Below are positions 47,019 to 54,717 of a DNA stretch of 59,195 nt, in pieces. Position 1 is the first letter of the stretch. Each line of letters starts with the position of its first letter. Location of the stretch: contig CALVTE010000005.1 of NCBI GenBank assembly GCA_944360075.1, positions 1 to 59,195 of the forward strand, given 5' to 3'. This DNA comes from an uncultured Clostridia bacterium (GTDB taxonomy: Bacteria; Bacillota; Clostridia; Christensenellales; UBA1242). The translations under genes and the position numbers were made by a program. Below the pieces are notes generated by a model. That model was not told the origin of the DNA, searched no databases, and saw only the letters and a list, made by a program, of their open reading frames with translations.

Positions 47019-47048
47019 CAAAAAAAAAGGACTAAATTTTTTAGTCCT
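47019..47048 (-). terminator. Terminator overlapping the stop of the acidic membrane protein
   Basis: On the minus strand AGGACTA/TAGTCCT hairpin then eight Ts. The stem begins in the final codons. Confidence 0.85.
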
Positions 47049-47922
47049 CATCTTTTTTATCGTTTTTCTTTTTGCCCATGTCTTCTTGGAAGTCGTCAAT
47101 CACGTCGTCTGCCAAGTCGTCAAGTTGTTCTTCATTTGTCATAAGAGGCTCGTTTTTCAGCATTTCGATAAGTTCGTCAAACTTTCTGTCAAGGTCTTCG
47201 TCGTCAAGGTCTTCTTCAATATTTTCTTCATCTTCTTCAGTTTCAACCTTATCTTCTTCAGTTTCAACCTCTTCTGCAGGCTCTTTTGCCTCTTCAGATT
47301 CAACTTCTTCTTCAACCTCTTTGGTTTCAGGCTCTTCCAAAGTCAGCTCTTCAGCCTCTTCTGCAGGCTCTTCAGCCTCTTTGGTTTCAGGTTCTTCCAA
47401 AGTCAACTCTTGCGCAACTTCGTTTTCGTTTTGAACTTCGCTCTCAACAGTTGCTTCAGCTTGTTGAGTGTTTTCTGGGATAACCAAAACTCTTGATTGT
47501 TTTTCTTTTGCAGGTTCAGATTTTACAACTTGAGCAGGCTCTTCATCTTCATCTTCGTCTTCGTCATCTTCTTCATCTTCAGCCAAAGATTCGATTTCTT
47601 CTTGAGTCATCAAGTTTTTGCTGCGTTTGTAAAGCGCAAGTGCAACCACTGCAATCATAACGCAAATCACGATTGAAACCAAAGTTGAAATAATCAAAGC
47701 CAAAAACTCGGTAAATCCGCTTATAAACGAGAAAATCAAGAAGAACCAGCAAATGAATGCGATAAACGGCATCAGCAACAAAAGCATGATTGAGCCGGTT
47801 GAAAATTTGATTGATTGTGTTTTTTTGATGGCGATGATGACAGCAACCACAGCGAATATTGAGAAGATGATTCCAAGAATAAAAGCTGCAAGTTGAGATG
47901 TTGTTAAGTTTTCAAAATTCAT
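47041..47922 (-). CDS. Membrane protein with long Glu-rich repeat tail, unknown
   Basis: The start at 47922 follows GGAGG, giving 293 aa. Three hydrophobic segments fill about residues 8-90, with a short YKRSKNLMTQ loop. The cytoplasmic remainder is extremely acidic, including a near-repeat of LTLEEPETKE and AEEPAEEAEE, runs such as EDEDEDEEP, and the end KKKNDKKDED. No family is recognised. The tail resembles a charged tether. It is divergent from the 48073 gene. Confidence 0.7.
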   Translation of the reverse strand: MNFENLTTSQLAAFILGIIFSIFAVVAVIIAIKKTQSIKFSTGSIMLLLLMPFIAFICWFFLIFSFISGFTEFLALIISTLVSIVICVMIAVVALALYKRSKNLMTQEEIESLAEDEEDDEDEDEDEEPAQVVKSEPAKEKQSRVLVIPENTQQAEATVESEVQNENEVAQELTLEEPETKEAEEPAEEAEELTLEEPETKEVEEEVESEEAKEPAEEVETEEDKVETEEDEENIEEDLDDEDLDRKFDELIEMLKNEPLMTNEEQLDDLADDVIDDFQEDMGKKKNDKKDED

Positions 47923-48035
47923 ATTTCCCTCCAATGTTTAACTCAATTTTATCACACAAAAGCATCTTTGTCAATATTGTTTTCAAAATTTTGCTATTAA
48001 AATTGTCAAATTGTTGACAATTTGAACAAAAGATT

Positions 48036-48063
48036 TTGAAATTTGGGTTGATTTGGTTATACT
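48036..48063 (+). promoter_or_regulatory. Promoter of FN3-like membrane protein
   Basis: TTGAAA (48036-48041), a 16-base spacer and TATACT (48058-48063). The predicted +1 is about three bases before the ATG, with no Shine-Dalgarno sequence. Confidence 0.5.
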
Positions 48064-48072
48064 ATATAAAGA

Positions 48073-48999
48073 ATGGAAGAGCAAAAAGAAGTCAAAAAAA
48101 AGCCGATAAGCAAAGAAAAACTTTGGCTGATTGTGGGCGGCTCGGTGATTGGCGTGGCAATACTGATTGGCATATTGCTGGCTTTTTTGCTTAACTACAA
48201 CTCAACCGCGCCAGACAAGGTGCAAATCACAAATCAAGAAATTCAATATTTTTCAGTCAACGCAAACGACAACTATCGTGGATACCGCTTTGTTTTTCAG
48301 TCTGAAAACGATAAAATAGAGGTAAAGAGCAAAACAAACGTCATCTCTATCAATGATGTGAAAGGCCTTGATGAGGGCACAAAATATCAAATTTCAGCCT
48401 GCTATCTTGGCCAGACTGAAGGGGCAAACAGTGATTACAGCCAGCCTGTTTCGTGGGTCTGCACCTTTATTCTTGCCACTCCTGAGCTAGAATATAACGA
48501 AGAGACCTACATTCTTTCATGGAACAAGGTTGAAAAAGCCGACTATTATAATGTTACAGTAATGCAAGGCAGTCAAACCACAACTTATGAAAACATCACC
48601 GAAAACCGTTTTGACCTAAACCAAGTGCAGGGTGGAAAACTCAAAATCTATGTTTGCGCCCTGTCAACAAACGCCTATCTCAACCAAAGTTATTTTGCCG
48701 AGTTTGAATTAGACTTTCACAGAGTCTTAAAACCTTTCGAATCTGCCACAGTCAGCAAGTCAAACTACGAATTGACTATTGTGGGGCAGCAAAATGTGAC
48801 TGAAATCACTATTAAAATTGGCTATAACATTTATGACTATTGTGTCACTCCAACCATGACAGAAGGCAAATATGTGTATAAAATTTCTTTAGTCAGCTAC
48901 GCCTCAAAAATTGACACAAACGCAGTTATCACAGTAAAACCATCAGCAGATGAATCCAACATCTTTGAAGGGGAGCCTACTAGGGCGCAAATAATTTGA
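48073..48999 (+). CDS. Membrane-anchored extracellular protein with FN3-like repeats
   Basis: The 308-aa protein has a basic cytoplasmic start (KEVKKKPISKEK), one membrane helix (about 18-45) and an extracellular part. Two fibronectin-III-like modules are visible, each with a Trp- or Tyr-centred core (GYRFVFQSEND, TKYQISACYLG; LSWNKVEKADYYNVTVMQG, KIYVCALS). It probably sits at the cell surface. The binding partner is unknown. Confidence 0.65.
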   Translation: MEEQKEVKKKPISKEKLWLIVGGSVIGVAILIGILLAFLLNYNSTAPDKVQITNQEIQYFSVNANDNYRGYRFVFQSENDKIEVKSKTNVISINDVKGLDEGTKYQISACYLGQTEGANSDYSQPVSWVCTFILATPELEYNEETYILSWNKVEKADYYNVTVMQGSQTTTYENITENRFDLNQVQGGKLKIYVCALSTNAYLNQSYFAEFELDFHRVLKPFESATVSKSNYELTIVGQQNVTEITIKIGYNIYDYCVTPTMTEGKYVYKISLVSYASKIDTNAVITVKPSADESNIFEGEPTRAQII

Positions 49000-49017
49000 A
49001 AAAATTGCAAAATTGTT

Positions 49018-49045
49018 TTGTTTAGAGATAAAAATGTGCTAGAAT
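49018..49045 (+). promoter_or_regulatory. Promoter of HicB-like gene
   Basis: TTGTTT (49018-49023), a 16-base spacer and TAGAAT (49040-49045). Confidence 0.5.
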
Positions 49046-49065
49046 GAGCATAGGAGTTATATAAC

Positions 49066-49362
49066 ATGAGATATGTTTACCCAGCAATATTTGTAAAGGA
49101 TGAAGATTCAAGCTACAAAGTTTTATTCCCAGACCTAGACTTGCAAACGGACGGAAAAATCATGGAAGAGGCGTTTGTTTTTGCAAAAGGTTTTTTGAAA
49201 TCTTACTTTGTTTATGTTGAACTTTATGATATGGACTTCAATTTGCCAACGGATTATGAGACTTGCAAAAAACAAAATGCTTTTGCTGACGAAATCATGC
49301 TTATTGATGCAGAAGTCGACAAAAACGACCTTAAAAACCCATCAAAATATTTTGAAAAATAA
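49066..49362 (+). CDS. Solitary HicB-like protein
   Basis: The 98-aa protein begins YPAIFVKDEDSSYKVLFPDL, matching the HicB RNase H-like beta fold. The helix after it (EEAFVFAKGFL) and LPTDYETC fit the same fold. No HicA toxin (a ~60-80 aa double-stranded RNA-binding-like domain) is next to it, and there is no C-terminal DNA-binding domain. It may be an orphan antitoxin relic or a domesticated protein. The ribosome binding site is AGGAG. Confidence 0.65.
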   Translation: MRYVYPAIFVKDEDSSYKVLFPDLDLQTDGKIMEEAFVFAKGFLKSYFVYVELYDMDFNLPTDYETCKKQNAFADEIMLIDAEVDKNDLKNPSKYFEK

Positions 49363-49372
49363 CAACTTTTTG

Positions 49373-49401
49373 TTGACAAAACAATTTCATTGTGTTAATA
49401 T
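49373..49401 (+). promoter_or_regulatory. Promoter of rpmG-secE-nusG
   Basis: TTGACA (49373-49378), a 17-base spacer and TAATAT (49396-49401). Confidence 0.75.
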
Positions 49402-49405
49402 CATA

Positions 49406-49439
49406 CTAGCACTTCCTTAAACGGGGTGTTAGTTTTTTG
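49406..49439 (+). terminator. Attenuator-like hairpin in rpmG leader
   Basis: CTAGCAC-TTC pairs with GGG-GTGTTAG (10 bp with three G-T pairs) and is followed by TTTTTT, between the promoter and the ribosome binding site of rpmG. It looks like a leaky terminator controlling the operon. Confidence 0.6.
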
Positions 49440-49452
49440 TTAGGAGATGAAT

Positions 49453-49614
49453 ATGGCAGCACCAAAACGCAAAAATATCACACTTGCTTGCACAGAATGT
49501 CAAGAAAGAAACTATGCAACAAGCAAAAACACGACTGCAAACGCAGAAAGAATTGAAATCAAAAAATTCTGCCCAAAATGCGGTAAAAGAACTGTGCATA
49601 AAGAAACAAAATAA
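49453..49614 (+). CDS. rpmG: Ribosomal protein L33
   Basis: The 53-aa protein has the two zinc-binding pairs CTEC (about 13-16) and CPKC (about 40-43), NYATSKN and KRTVHKETK, the bacterial L33 hallmarks, in the Zn-binding form. The ribosome binding site is TAGGAG. It heads the rpmG-secE-nusG operon, the usual order in Firmicutes. Confidence 0.95.
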   Translation: MAAPKRKNITLACTECQERNYATSKNTTANAERIEIKKFCPKCGKRTVHKETK

Positions 49615-49626
49615 TTGGGGGATTCT

Positions 49627-50055
49627 ATGTCTAAAAAGAAAAAGTCGTCAAAAAGCAATTCTGTCAAAAAAGTTTCTCAAAATTTGAACGAGCAAGCATC
49701 TTCTCAAGTGCAAGATGAAGGGGCAGAAGCACAAGTTCAAGAGCAAAACGGCGAATTGAGCGCGCAAGCACAGGAGCAAAGCGCAAAAGAAACAAAAACA
49801 CAGCAGAAGGCTGAAACAAAAAAAGAATCCAAAGATAAAAACGAAAAAAATGCAAAAACCAAAAAAGCACCAAAAGAGAAAGGCAAACTGAAAAGAAAAA
49901 CCAAAGAGACCTTATCAGAACTCAAAAAGGTCACTTGGCCAACTTTCCCAGAAGTTGTCAAAAAAACAGGTGTGGTTTTGGTTGTTGTAATCGTTTTTGC
50001 TGTTATTATTTTTGGCATTGACCTTTTGCTAGGCTTTTTGGTAGGACTTATATAA
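49627..50055 (+). CDS. secE: Preprotein translocase subunit SecE with extended N-terminus
   Basis: The 142-aa protein starts at 49627 after GGGGGATT. The SecE core is in the last ~60 residues: the amphipathic ETLSELKKVTWPTFPEVVKKT followed by one membrane helix (VVLVVVIVFAVIIFGIDLLLG). The first ~80 residues are a disordered Ser/Gln/Glu/Lys tail not found in typical SecE (about 60-70 aa). It stabilises SecY and works with the SecA encoded at 42212. Confidence 0.92.
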   Translation: MSKKKKSSKSNSVKKVSQNLNEQASSQVQDEGAEAQVQEQNGELSAQAQEQSAKETKTQQKAETKKESKDKNEKNAKTKKAPKEKGKLKRKTKETLSELKKVTWPTFPEVVKKTGVVLVVVIVFAVIIFGIDLLLGFLVGLI

Positions 50056-50064
50056 GGAGAGATT

Positions 50065-50700
50065 ATGGAAGAAAAAGATTTAGAGCAAACTGCGGCTGAG
50101 CAAGAAGTTGAAAAAACTGAACAAACTCAAGAGCAAAGTCAGCCAGAGCAAGAAAAGCAAGAAAAAAGTTTGGCGGATTCCATCCCTGCAAAATGGTATG
50201 TTTTGCACACCTTTTCTGGATATGAAAACGTTGCAAAAAAGAACCTTGAAACAGTTGTGGAAAAATTTAATCTGCAAGACCGTATTTTTGACATAGTCAT
50301 TCCTATGGAGGATGTTGTCGAAGAAAAAAACGGCAAGAAAAAACTTGTTCAACGAAAGTCAATGCCTTGCTATATCTTTGTAAAAATGAAATATGGCGAT
50401 GACCTTTGGCATAACGTGACAATCGCTCGTGGAATCACGGGTTTTGCTGGCCCAAAAGGCAGACCGCTTGAACTTACTGATGAAGAAGTGATGAAGATGA
50501 AGCTTGAAAAAATCAAAGTTGAAGCAAATGTTGAAGTTGGTGACATCATTGAAGTGATTGACGGCCCTCTCAACGGCATGGTTGGAAAAGTTTCTGCTGT
50601 TAACACCGAGACAGGCACGCTCACCGCGCTTCTTGAGATGTTTGGAAGAGAAACTTCGGTTGAACTTGAGTTTTCTCAGGTGCGCAAAGCAAACAAGTAA
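50065..50700 (+). CDS. nusG: Transcription termination/antitermination factor NusG
   Basis: The 211-aa protein has the NGN domain KWYVLHTFSGYENVAKKNLE (about 43-62), IPMEDVVEEKNGKKK, KSMPCYIFVKM and the C-terminal KOW motif VGDIIEVIDGPLNGMVGKV (about 155-173). An extra Glu/Gln-rich N-terminal tail of ~35 residues precedes the NGN domain. It couples RNA polymerase to ribosomes and affects pausing. A terminator follows, so rplK is separately transcribed. Confidence 0.96.
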   Translation: MEEKDLEQTAAEQEVEKTEQTQEQSQPEQEKQEKSLADSIPAKWYVLHTFSGYENVAKKNLETVVEKFNLQDRIFDIVIPMEDVVEEKNGKKKLVQRKSMPCYIFVKMKYGDDLWHNVTIARGITGFAGPKGRPLELTDEEVMKMKLEKIKVEANVEVGDIIEVIDGPLNGMVGKVSAVNTETGTLTALLEMFGRETSVELEFSQVRKANK

Positions 50701-50710
50701 TCAAAAATTT

Positions 50711-50743
50711 AAAGTTGTTGCAAAAAGGCGGCAACTTTTTTTG
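50711..50743 (+). terminator. Terminator after nusG
   Basis: AAAGTTGTTGC/GCGGCAACTTT hairpin followed by Ts. Confidence 0.8.
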
Positions 50744-50773
50744 TTTGAGAAAAAATAAAGAGTAAAAAATCGC

Positions 50774-50802
50774 TTGACAAGCGCAGGCGTTGTGATTATA
50801 AT
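50774..50802 (+). promoter_or_regulatory. Promoter of rplK-rplA
   Basis: TTGACA (50774-50779), a 17-base spacer and TATAAT (50797-50802): a perfect consensus. Confidence 0.92.
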
Positions 50803-50808
50803 AAAAAT

Positions 50809-50835
50809 GTTAAAACTTGGGTTTTAACGTTTTTT
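50809..50835 (+). terminator. Attenuator-like hairpin in rplK leader
   Basis: GTTAAAAC/GTTTTAAC stem (8 bp) followed by GTTTTTT, at the start of the leader RNA. It looks like a leaky early terminator. Confidence 0.55.
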
Positions 50836-50873
50836 GTGGGAGATGGGAACTGCAACCCGTCAAATATACCACA
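50835..50873 (+). promoter_or_regulatory. Candidate L1-binding autoregulatory site (rplK-rplA leader)
   Basis: TGTGG (50835-50839) pairs with CCACA (50869-50873), enclosing an asymmetric loop and the stem GATGGG/CCCGTC (50842-50847, 50856-50861). Such helix-loop-helix elements in L11-L1 leaders mimic the 23S rRNA site of L1 and let L1 repress its own operon. Confidence 0.65.
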
Positions 50874-50889
50874 TATAAAGGAGGAAAAA

Positions 50890-51318
50890 ATGGCAGAAAA
50901 AAAAGTTGCAGCAATGGTAAAACTCCAGTTGCCTGCAGGTAAAGCCACTCCAGGACCACCAGTTGGATCAACACTTGGCCCTCACGGAATCAATATTGCT
51001 GGCTTTACAAAAGAATTCAACGAGAAGACCGCTTCTCAAGCTGGACTTGTTATTCCAGTTGTGATCACTATCTACGCAGATAGGTCATTCAGTTTTGTGC
51101 TGAAAACTCCACCAGCAGCAGTTTTAATCAAAAAAGCTATTGGTCTTGACAAAGGTTCGGCAGCACCAAACAAAACAAAAGTCGGAACAATCACAAGAGC
51201 TCAAATCAAACAAATTGCAGAAACAAAAATGCCTGACCTTAATTGCACAACAATCGAGTCAGCAATGAGCATGATTGAAGGCGCCGCAAAAAGCATGGGC
51301 GTCAGCGTTGTTGACTAA
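50890..51318 (+). CDS. rplK: Ribosomal protein L11
   Basis: The 142-aa protein has [26 protein letters not shown] (about 11-36), the invariant proline/glycine N-terminal domain, [15 protein letters not shown], and a C-terminal RNA-binding domain ([25 protein letters not shown]). It lies at the GTPase centre. ATG at 50890 follows AAAGGAGG; a GTG at 50836 lies inside the leader structure and was rejected. Confidence 0.97.
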   Translation: MAEKKVAAMVKLQLPAGKATPGPPVGSTLGPHGINIAGFTKEFNEKTASQAGLVIPVVITIYADRSFSFVLKTPPAAVLIKKAIGLDKGSAAPNKTKVGTITRAQIKQIAETKMPDLNCTTIESAMSMIEGAAKSMGVSVVD

Positions 51319-51327
51319 GGAGGCATT

Positions 51328-52008
51328 ATGAAAGCAGGAAAAAGATATTCTCAAGCACTTGAGGCGGTAAGACAAAAATCTTTCAATGTTGACAGTGCGT
51401 TTGAAACTCTTTTGAGTTTGCCAAAAGCGAAATTTGACGAAACGGTTGAACTTCACGTAAGACTTGGCGTTGACGGAAGAAATGCAGACCAACAAGTGCG
51501 TGGCGTGTGCATTCTGCCAAACGGAACAGGCAAAAGCTTGAAAGTTTTGGTTATTGCAAAGGGCGACAAAGCTGATGCAGCTGCAAAAGCTGGCGCAGAT
51601 TACGTTGGCGCAGAAGAAATTGTGGCCAAAATTCAAGGCGGATGGCTTGATTTTGACGTCTGCATCACCACTCCAGACATGATGGGTGTTGTGGGCAGAG
51701 TTGCAAGAGTTTTGGGACCAAAAGGTTTGATGCCAAACCCAAAAAGCGGAACTGTCACCATGGATGTTGTCAAAGCTATCAACGATGCCAAAGCTGGTAA
51801 GGTTGAATATAGACTTGACAAAACAAACAACGTGCACGTTATCATTGGCAAAGTAAGTTTTGGCAAAGAAAAACTTATTGAAAACTTCAACACTGTTATC
51901 GAAGCATTGACAAAGGCAAAACCAGCAGCAGCAAAAGGCGTTTACTTCAAAAACGTTTCAATTGCATCAACAATGGGGCCTGGAATTAAAGTTTCAATCA
52001 CAATGTAA
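51328..52008 (+). CDS. rplA: Ribosomal protein L1
   Basis: The 226-aa protein has [60 protein letters not shown] (about 109-141) and a closing [11 protein letters not shown] strand: complete L1. It binds 23S rRNA at the E site and, in its own leader, can repress rplK-rplA. It lies nine bases after rplK. Confidence 0.97.
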   Translation: MKAGKRYSQALEAVRQKSFNVDSAFETLLSLPKAKFDETVELHVRLGVDGRNADQQVRGVCILPNGTGKSLKVLVIAKGDKADAAAKAGADYVGAEEIVAKIQGGWLDFDVCITTPDMMGVVGRVARVLGPKGLMPNPKSGTVTMDVVKAINDAKAGKVEYRLDKTNNVHVIIGKVSFGKEKLIENFNTVIEALTKAKPAAAKGVYFKNVSIASTMGPGIKVSITM

Positions 52009-52013
52009 GCATA

Positions 52014-52039
52014 AAGCAAGGGTGACCTTGCTTTTTTTT
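52014..52039 (+). terminator. Terminator of rplK-rplA
   Basis: AAGCAAGG/CCTTGCTT hairpin followed by six Ts. Confidence 0.85.
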
Positions 52040-52042
52040 GTT

Positions 52043-52070
52043 TTGAAAACTTTTTAAAATATTTTATAAT
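52043..52070 (+). promoter_or_regulatory. Promoter of WG-repeat gene
   Basis: TTGAAA (52043-52048), a 16-base spacer and TATAAT (52065-52070). Confidence 0.65.
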
Positions 52071-52089
52071 GATAAAGCAGGAGGGGAAA

Positions 52090-53007
52090 ATGATTTACAA
52101 AATGATTTATCAAAAAAATCCAGAAAAGGTATATTTTGCAGACGAAAGTGATAAAAAAACTAGCCAAAAATATGACCTAGCCTATCCTTTCAAAGAAGGC
52201 CTTGCGCCAGTCAAACAGGGCGATGAGTGGACGTTTATAGACAAAGATTTTAAGCCTTGTCCTGTGCAGTTTGACGGAGTCGGGTTCTTCAGTGAAGGCT
52301 ATTGTCAAGTGAAGAAGGGTGATTTATGGTATTACGTTGACAAAAAATTCAAGCTTCATGGCTTGGGCTACAGATTTGCTTCCAGTTTCAGCGAAGGCTA
52401 CGCCGTTGTTGTCAAGGATGGAAAATGGTTTTTTATTGACAAAAATTTCAAAAAGTGCAGTCAAGATTTTGATCAGGCGTATGTGTTCAGCGAAGGCTAT
52501 GCACCCGTTCAAAAAGATGGCAAGCGCTATTTCTTAGACAAAAAATTTACTCTGCGCGACTGCGATTATGACGAGATAGGGGCTTTCAGCGAAGGCTTTG
52601 CCGCTGTGAAACAGGGCGACAAGTGGTATTTTATAGACAAAAACTTTGAGCGTCATGGCGAAGGCTACGACGGCGTGTATCCTTTCAAAAACGGCTGCGC
52701 GCAAGTAAAAATTGGCGAAAAATATTACTTCATCAACAAAGATTTCACAAGCCGCAGCAAGGGCAGAAAATATTTTTATTCTGACTATAGCGAGGGTTTG
52801 ACTGCTGTGCAAGAGAAAGATAAGTGGTTTTTTATGGACGGACAGTTTAACCTTTTGGGAGAGGGTTATGATTATGCTGGCAGTTTCGAAGATGGCTACG
52901 CTCCTGTCAAAATCAAAGACAAGTGGTTTGTGATTGACAAAAATTTCAACATCTGCGGCAACAAAAATGGCTACGACCAGCAAGTTGTTTTCCGCCGAGC
53001 CGATTAA
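52090..53007 (+). CDS. WG-repeat protein
   Basis: The 305-aa protein is made almost entirely of about eight WG-type beta repeats of 33-35 residues. Each ends in a form of KWFFIDKNF or KWYFIDKNF and is separated by FSEGYAPV-like linkers. The ATG at 52090 follows AGGAGGGG. No signal peptide or membrane helix is visible. WG repeats are assumed to mediate protein-protein contact; the partner is unknown. The repeats are diverged from one another, so the array is old rather than recently expanded. Confidence 0.8.
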   Translation: MIYKMIYQKNPEKVYFADESDKKTSQKYDLAYPFKEGLAPVKQGDEWTFIDKDFKPCPVQFDGVGFFSEGYCQVKKGDLWYYVDKKFKLHGLGYRFASSFSEGYAVVVKDGKWFFIDKNFKKCSQDFDQAYVFSEGYAPVQKDGKRYFLDKKFTLRDCDYDEIGAFSEGFAAVKQGDKWYFIDKNFERHGEGYDGVYPFKNGCAQVKIGEKYYFINKDFTSRSKGRKYFYSDYSEGLTAVQEKDKWFFMDGQFNLLGEGYDYAGSFEDGYAPVKIKDKWFVIDKNFNICGNKNGYDQQVVFRRAD

Positions 53008-53165
53008 AAGACTTTTTCATTTTTTTAAGCATAAACCTCAAGCAAAAAGCGCTTTTTTAATAATTTGCAACTAGAAATTTGCCCAAACGAGAATTTTAGG
53101 TTACCAAAAATGTTTTTTATGGTGATTTTGTTGAAAAAAAGCCTTATTTGCTTTTTTTATAGCTA
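53008..53165. other. Intergenic stretch, nothing identified
   Basis: No ORF with a ribosome binding site and no clear terminator. It is AT-rich, with T runs near 53018-53030 and 53147-53160. Confidence 0.4.
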
Positions 53166-53194
53166 TTGACACATAAGGCAAAATGTGTTAGTAT
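53166..53194 (+). promoter_or_regulatory. Promoter of LRR gene
   Basis: TTGACA (53166-53171), a 17-base spacer and TAGTAT (53189-53194). Confidence 0.65.
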
Positions 53195-53211
53195 ATTCTC
53201 GGAGGTTTTTT

Positions 53212-54084
53212 ATGATTATTGAAAAAGGCGTTTTGACCAAGATTGAAAATAAGGATATCGCAACAGTTTGCAAGCAGGACGTGATATTCCACGAGAAAAT
53301 TAAGGATGCGTTTGAGCAGATGGAACCTCACGTGAGCAATATTACCTATAACAAAATTTCAATAGGCCCAAAAGTCGTTAAGATTGCAAAGGGGGCATTC
53401 GACGAAGTTGAAAACAACATCAGTCAAGTTGAACTTGGTGAAAATGTTTCAGAACTTGAAGATGAAGTTTTTGCTGGATTTACTAAACTTGAAAAAGTGA
53501 ATCTGCGAAAAGTCAAAATTATTGGAAAAATGTGCTTTGCAGAATCTGGACTAAGAGCCGTTACTCTTCCAGAGACTGTTCATAGTTTGAGCGATCGTTT
53601 GTTTGAAAACTGCCATCAGCTTGACAAGGTTGCCATTCATGGTCAGATAAGAGAAGTTGGCCAAGATGTTTTCAAAGGCTGTGAAAAACTGGGCTATGTC
53701 AACTATTTTGGCAAAAAAATTCCAGTAGAAAAATTTGAAGACGAAAACATTGTGCAGTTTTTGAAACAGTGCGAAGACGAGATTGCTTTTAGCGCAAACA
53801 TTGCCAAAATGGACATGAACGAGATGAGAATTATGGGCAAGCTTTTAAAATATTATCTAAGCAAATTTGACAAAGCGATTGAGAGCGGAGATTTTGACCG
53901 CGAAGTGATTGAACAAAAATTGGATAAAATTGGCCAGAGACTTGCAGAGGTTAAGCAGCGCATTGTCACAACAAGAGAAAAAGTTGAAGACCTTGCTGTG
54001 CTTGTTCACGAAGGCAAGTTGGGCATTGCTTTTGTAAGAGAAAAATTGGCAAAAAGCGAGCAAAACAGCGAAGAAGCCGAGTAA
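53212..54084 (+). CDS. BspA-type leucine-rich-repeat protein with C-terminal coiled coil
   Basis: The start at 53212 follows GGAGG, giving 290 aa. Residues about 40-165 contain LRR_5-type repeats (VVKIAKGAFDEV, LEDEVFAGFTKLEKVNLRKVKII, VTLPETVHSLSDRLFENCHQLDKV). About 175-280 form a helical, charged coiled coil (MNEMRIMGKLLKYYL, QKLDKIGQRLAEVKQRI). No signal peptide or anchor is seen, which is unlike secreted BspA proteins, so it is probably cytoplasmic. Function unknown. Confidence 0.75.
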   Translation: MIIEKGVLTKIENKDIATVCKQDVIFHEKIKDAFEQMEPHVSNITYNKISIGPKVVKIAKGAFDEVENNISQVELGENVSELEDEVFAGFTKLEKVNLRKVKIIGKMCFAESGLRAVTLPETVHSLSDRLFENCHQLDKVAIHGQIREVGQDVFKGCEKLGYVNYFGKKIPVEKFEDENIVQFLKQCEDEIAFSANIAKMDMNEMRIMGKLLKYYLSKFDKAIESGDFDREVIEQKLDKIGQRLAEVKQRIVTTREKVEDLAVLVHEGKLGIAFVREKLAKSEQNSEEAE

Positions 54085-54116
54085 ACAACAAAAGTGAATA
54101 ATAATAAAAAAATGCA

Positions 54117-54122
54117 GATACT
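54117..54122 (+). promoter_or_regulatory. -10 box six bases before ATG of 54129 gene
   Basis: GATACT at 54117-54122 lies exactly six bases before the ATG at 54129. There is no Shine-Dalgarno sequence and the -35 box is unclear. Confidence 0.45.
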
Positions 54123-54128
54123 ATCTCT

Positions 54129-54686
54129 ATGAAAGATGTTCTGCTTTTTTTAAGCGCTTTTATACCCATGTATGTTTTGATTTTGCTCAAAGAAGTTATC
54201 GAGCTTGTCAATCAAAACATAGAGTTTAATGCTTTGGCTGGGCTGGTGCTGGTGTTTTTATGCAGTTTGATTGCTCTTGGCTGCCTTGGTTTGTTTTTGG
54301 AGATTGGCCACAGCAGCAAACAGAGCATTGAAATTGTGATTGACAAGGCGCAAAACATCACCGACCGACATTTTCTGGGCTATTTTTCGCTGTTTGTGTT
54401 GTTTGCCATCACTTTTGACCTTTCGCGAACCTGTATGTTTGTGGTTTTTATTGCCATTCTTGCCATGATAGGAGTGGTTTACGTTAAAAACAAGCTGTTT
54501 TATATCAACCCTTTTTTGAACATTTTGGGTTATAATTTCTATAAAATTGAATATCACAAAAAAGGCGGAAAGCAGAGCGAAAACACTAAGATATTTTTTC
54601 GCGGAGTGGTCAAAATCGGCCAAAGTTATTTTGTAAAAGTCAAAGACGAAAATTTTAGTTTTGTTGACAGAGACAGGCATAATTAA
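54129..54686 (+). CDS. Four-helix membrane protein, unknown
   Basis: The 185-aa protein has four hydrophobic segments (about 5-22, 32-57, 80-100, 102-118). A C-terminal cytoplasmic domain of about 60 residues follows, with beta-strand character (FYKIEYHKKGGKQSENTKIF, VKVKDENFSFVDRDRHN). No motif is recognised. It has no Shine-Dalgarno sequence and its mRNA may be leaderless. It is followed by a bidirectional terminator. Confidence 0.6.
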   Translation: MKDVLLFLSAFIPMYVLILLKEVIELVNQNIEFNALAGLVLVFLCSLIALGCLGLFLEIGHSSKQSIEIVIDKAQNITDRHFLGYFSLFVLFAITFDLSRTCMFVVFIAILAMIGVVYVKNKLFYINPFLNILGYNFYKIEYHKKGGKQSENTKIFFRGVVKIGQSYFVKVKDENFSFVDRDRHN

Positions 54687-54717
54687 AAAAGTCCAACATT
54701 TGTTGGACTTTTTTTTA
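54685..54717. terminator. Bidirectional terminator
   Basis: AAAGTCCAACA/TGTTGGACTTT hairpin with A-tract and T-tract, shared by the 54129 gene and the large surface-protein gene. Confidence 0.88.
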
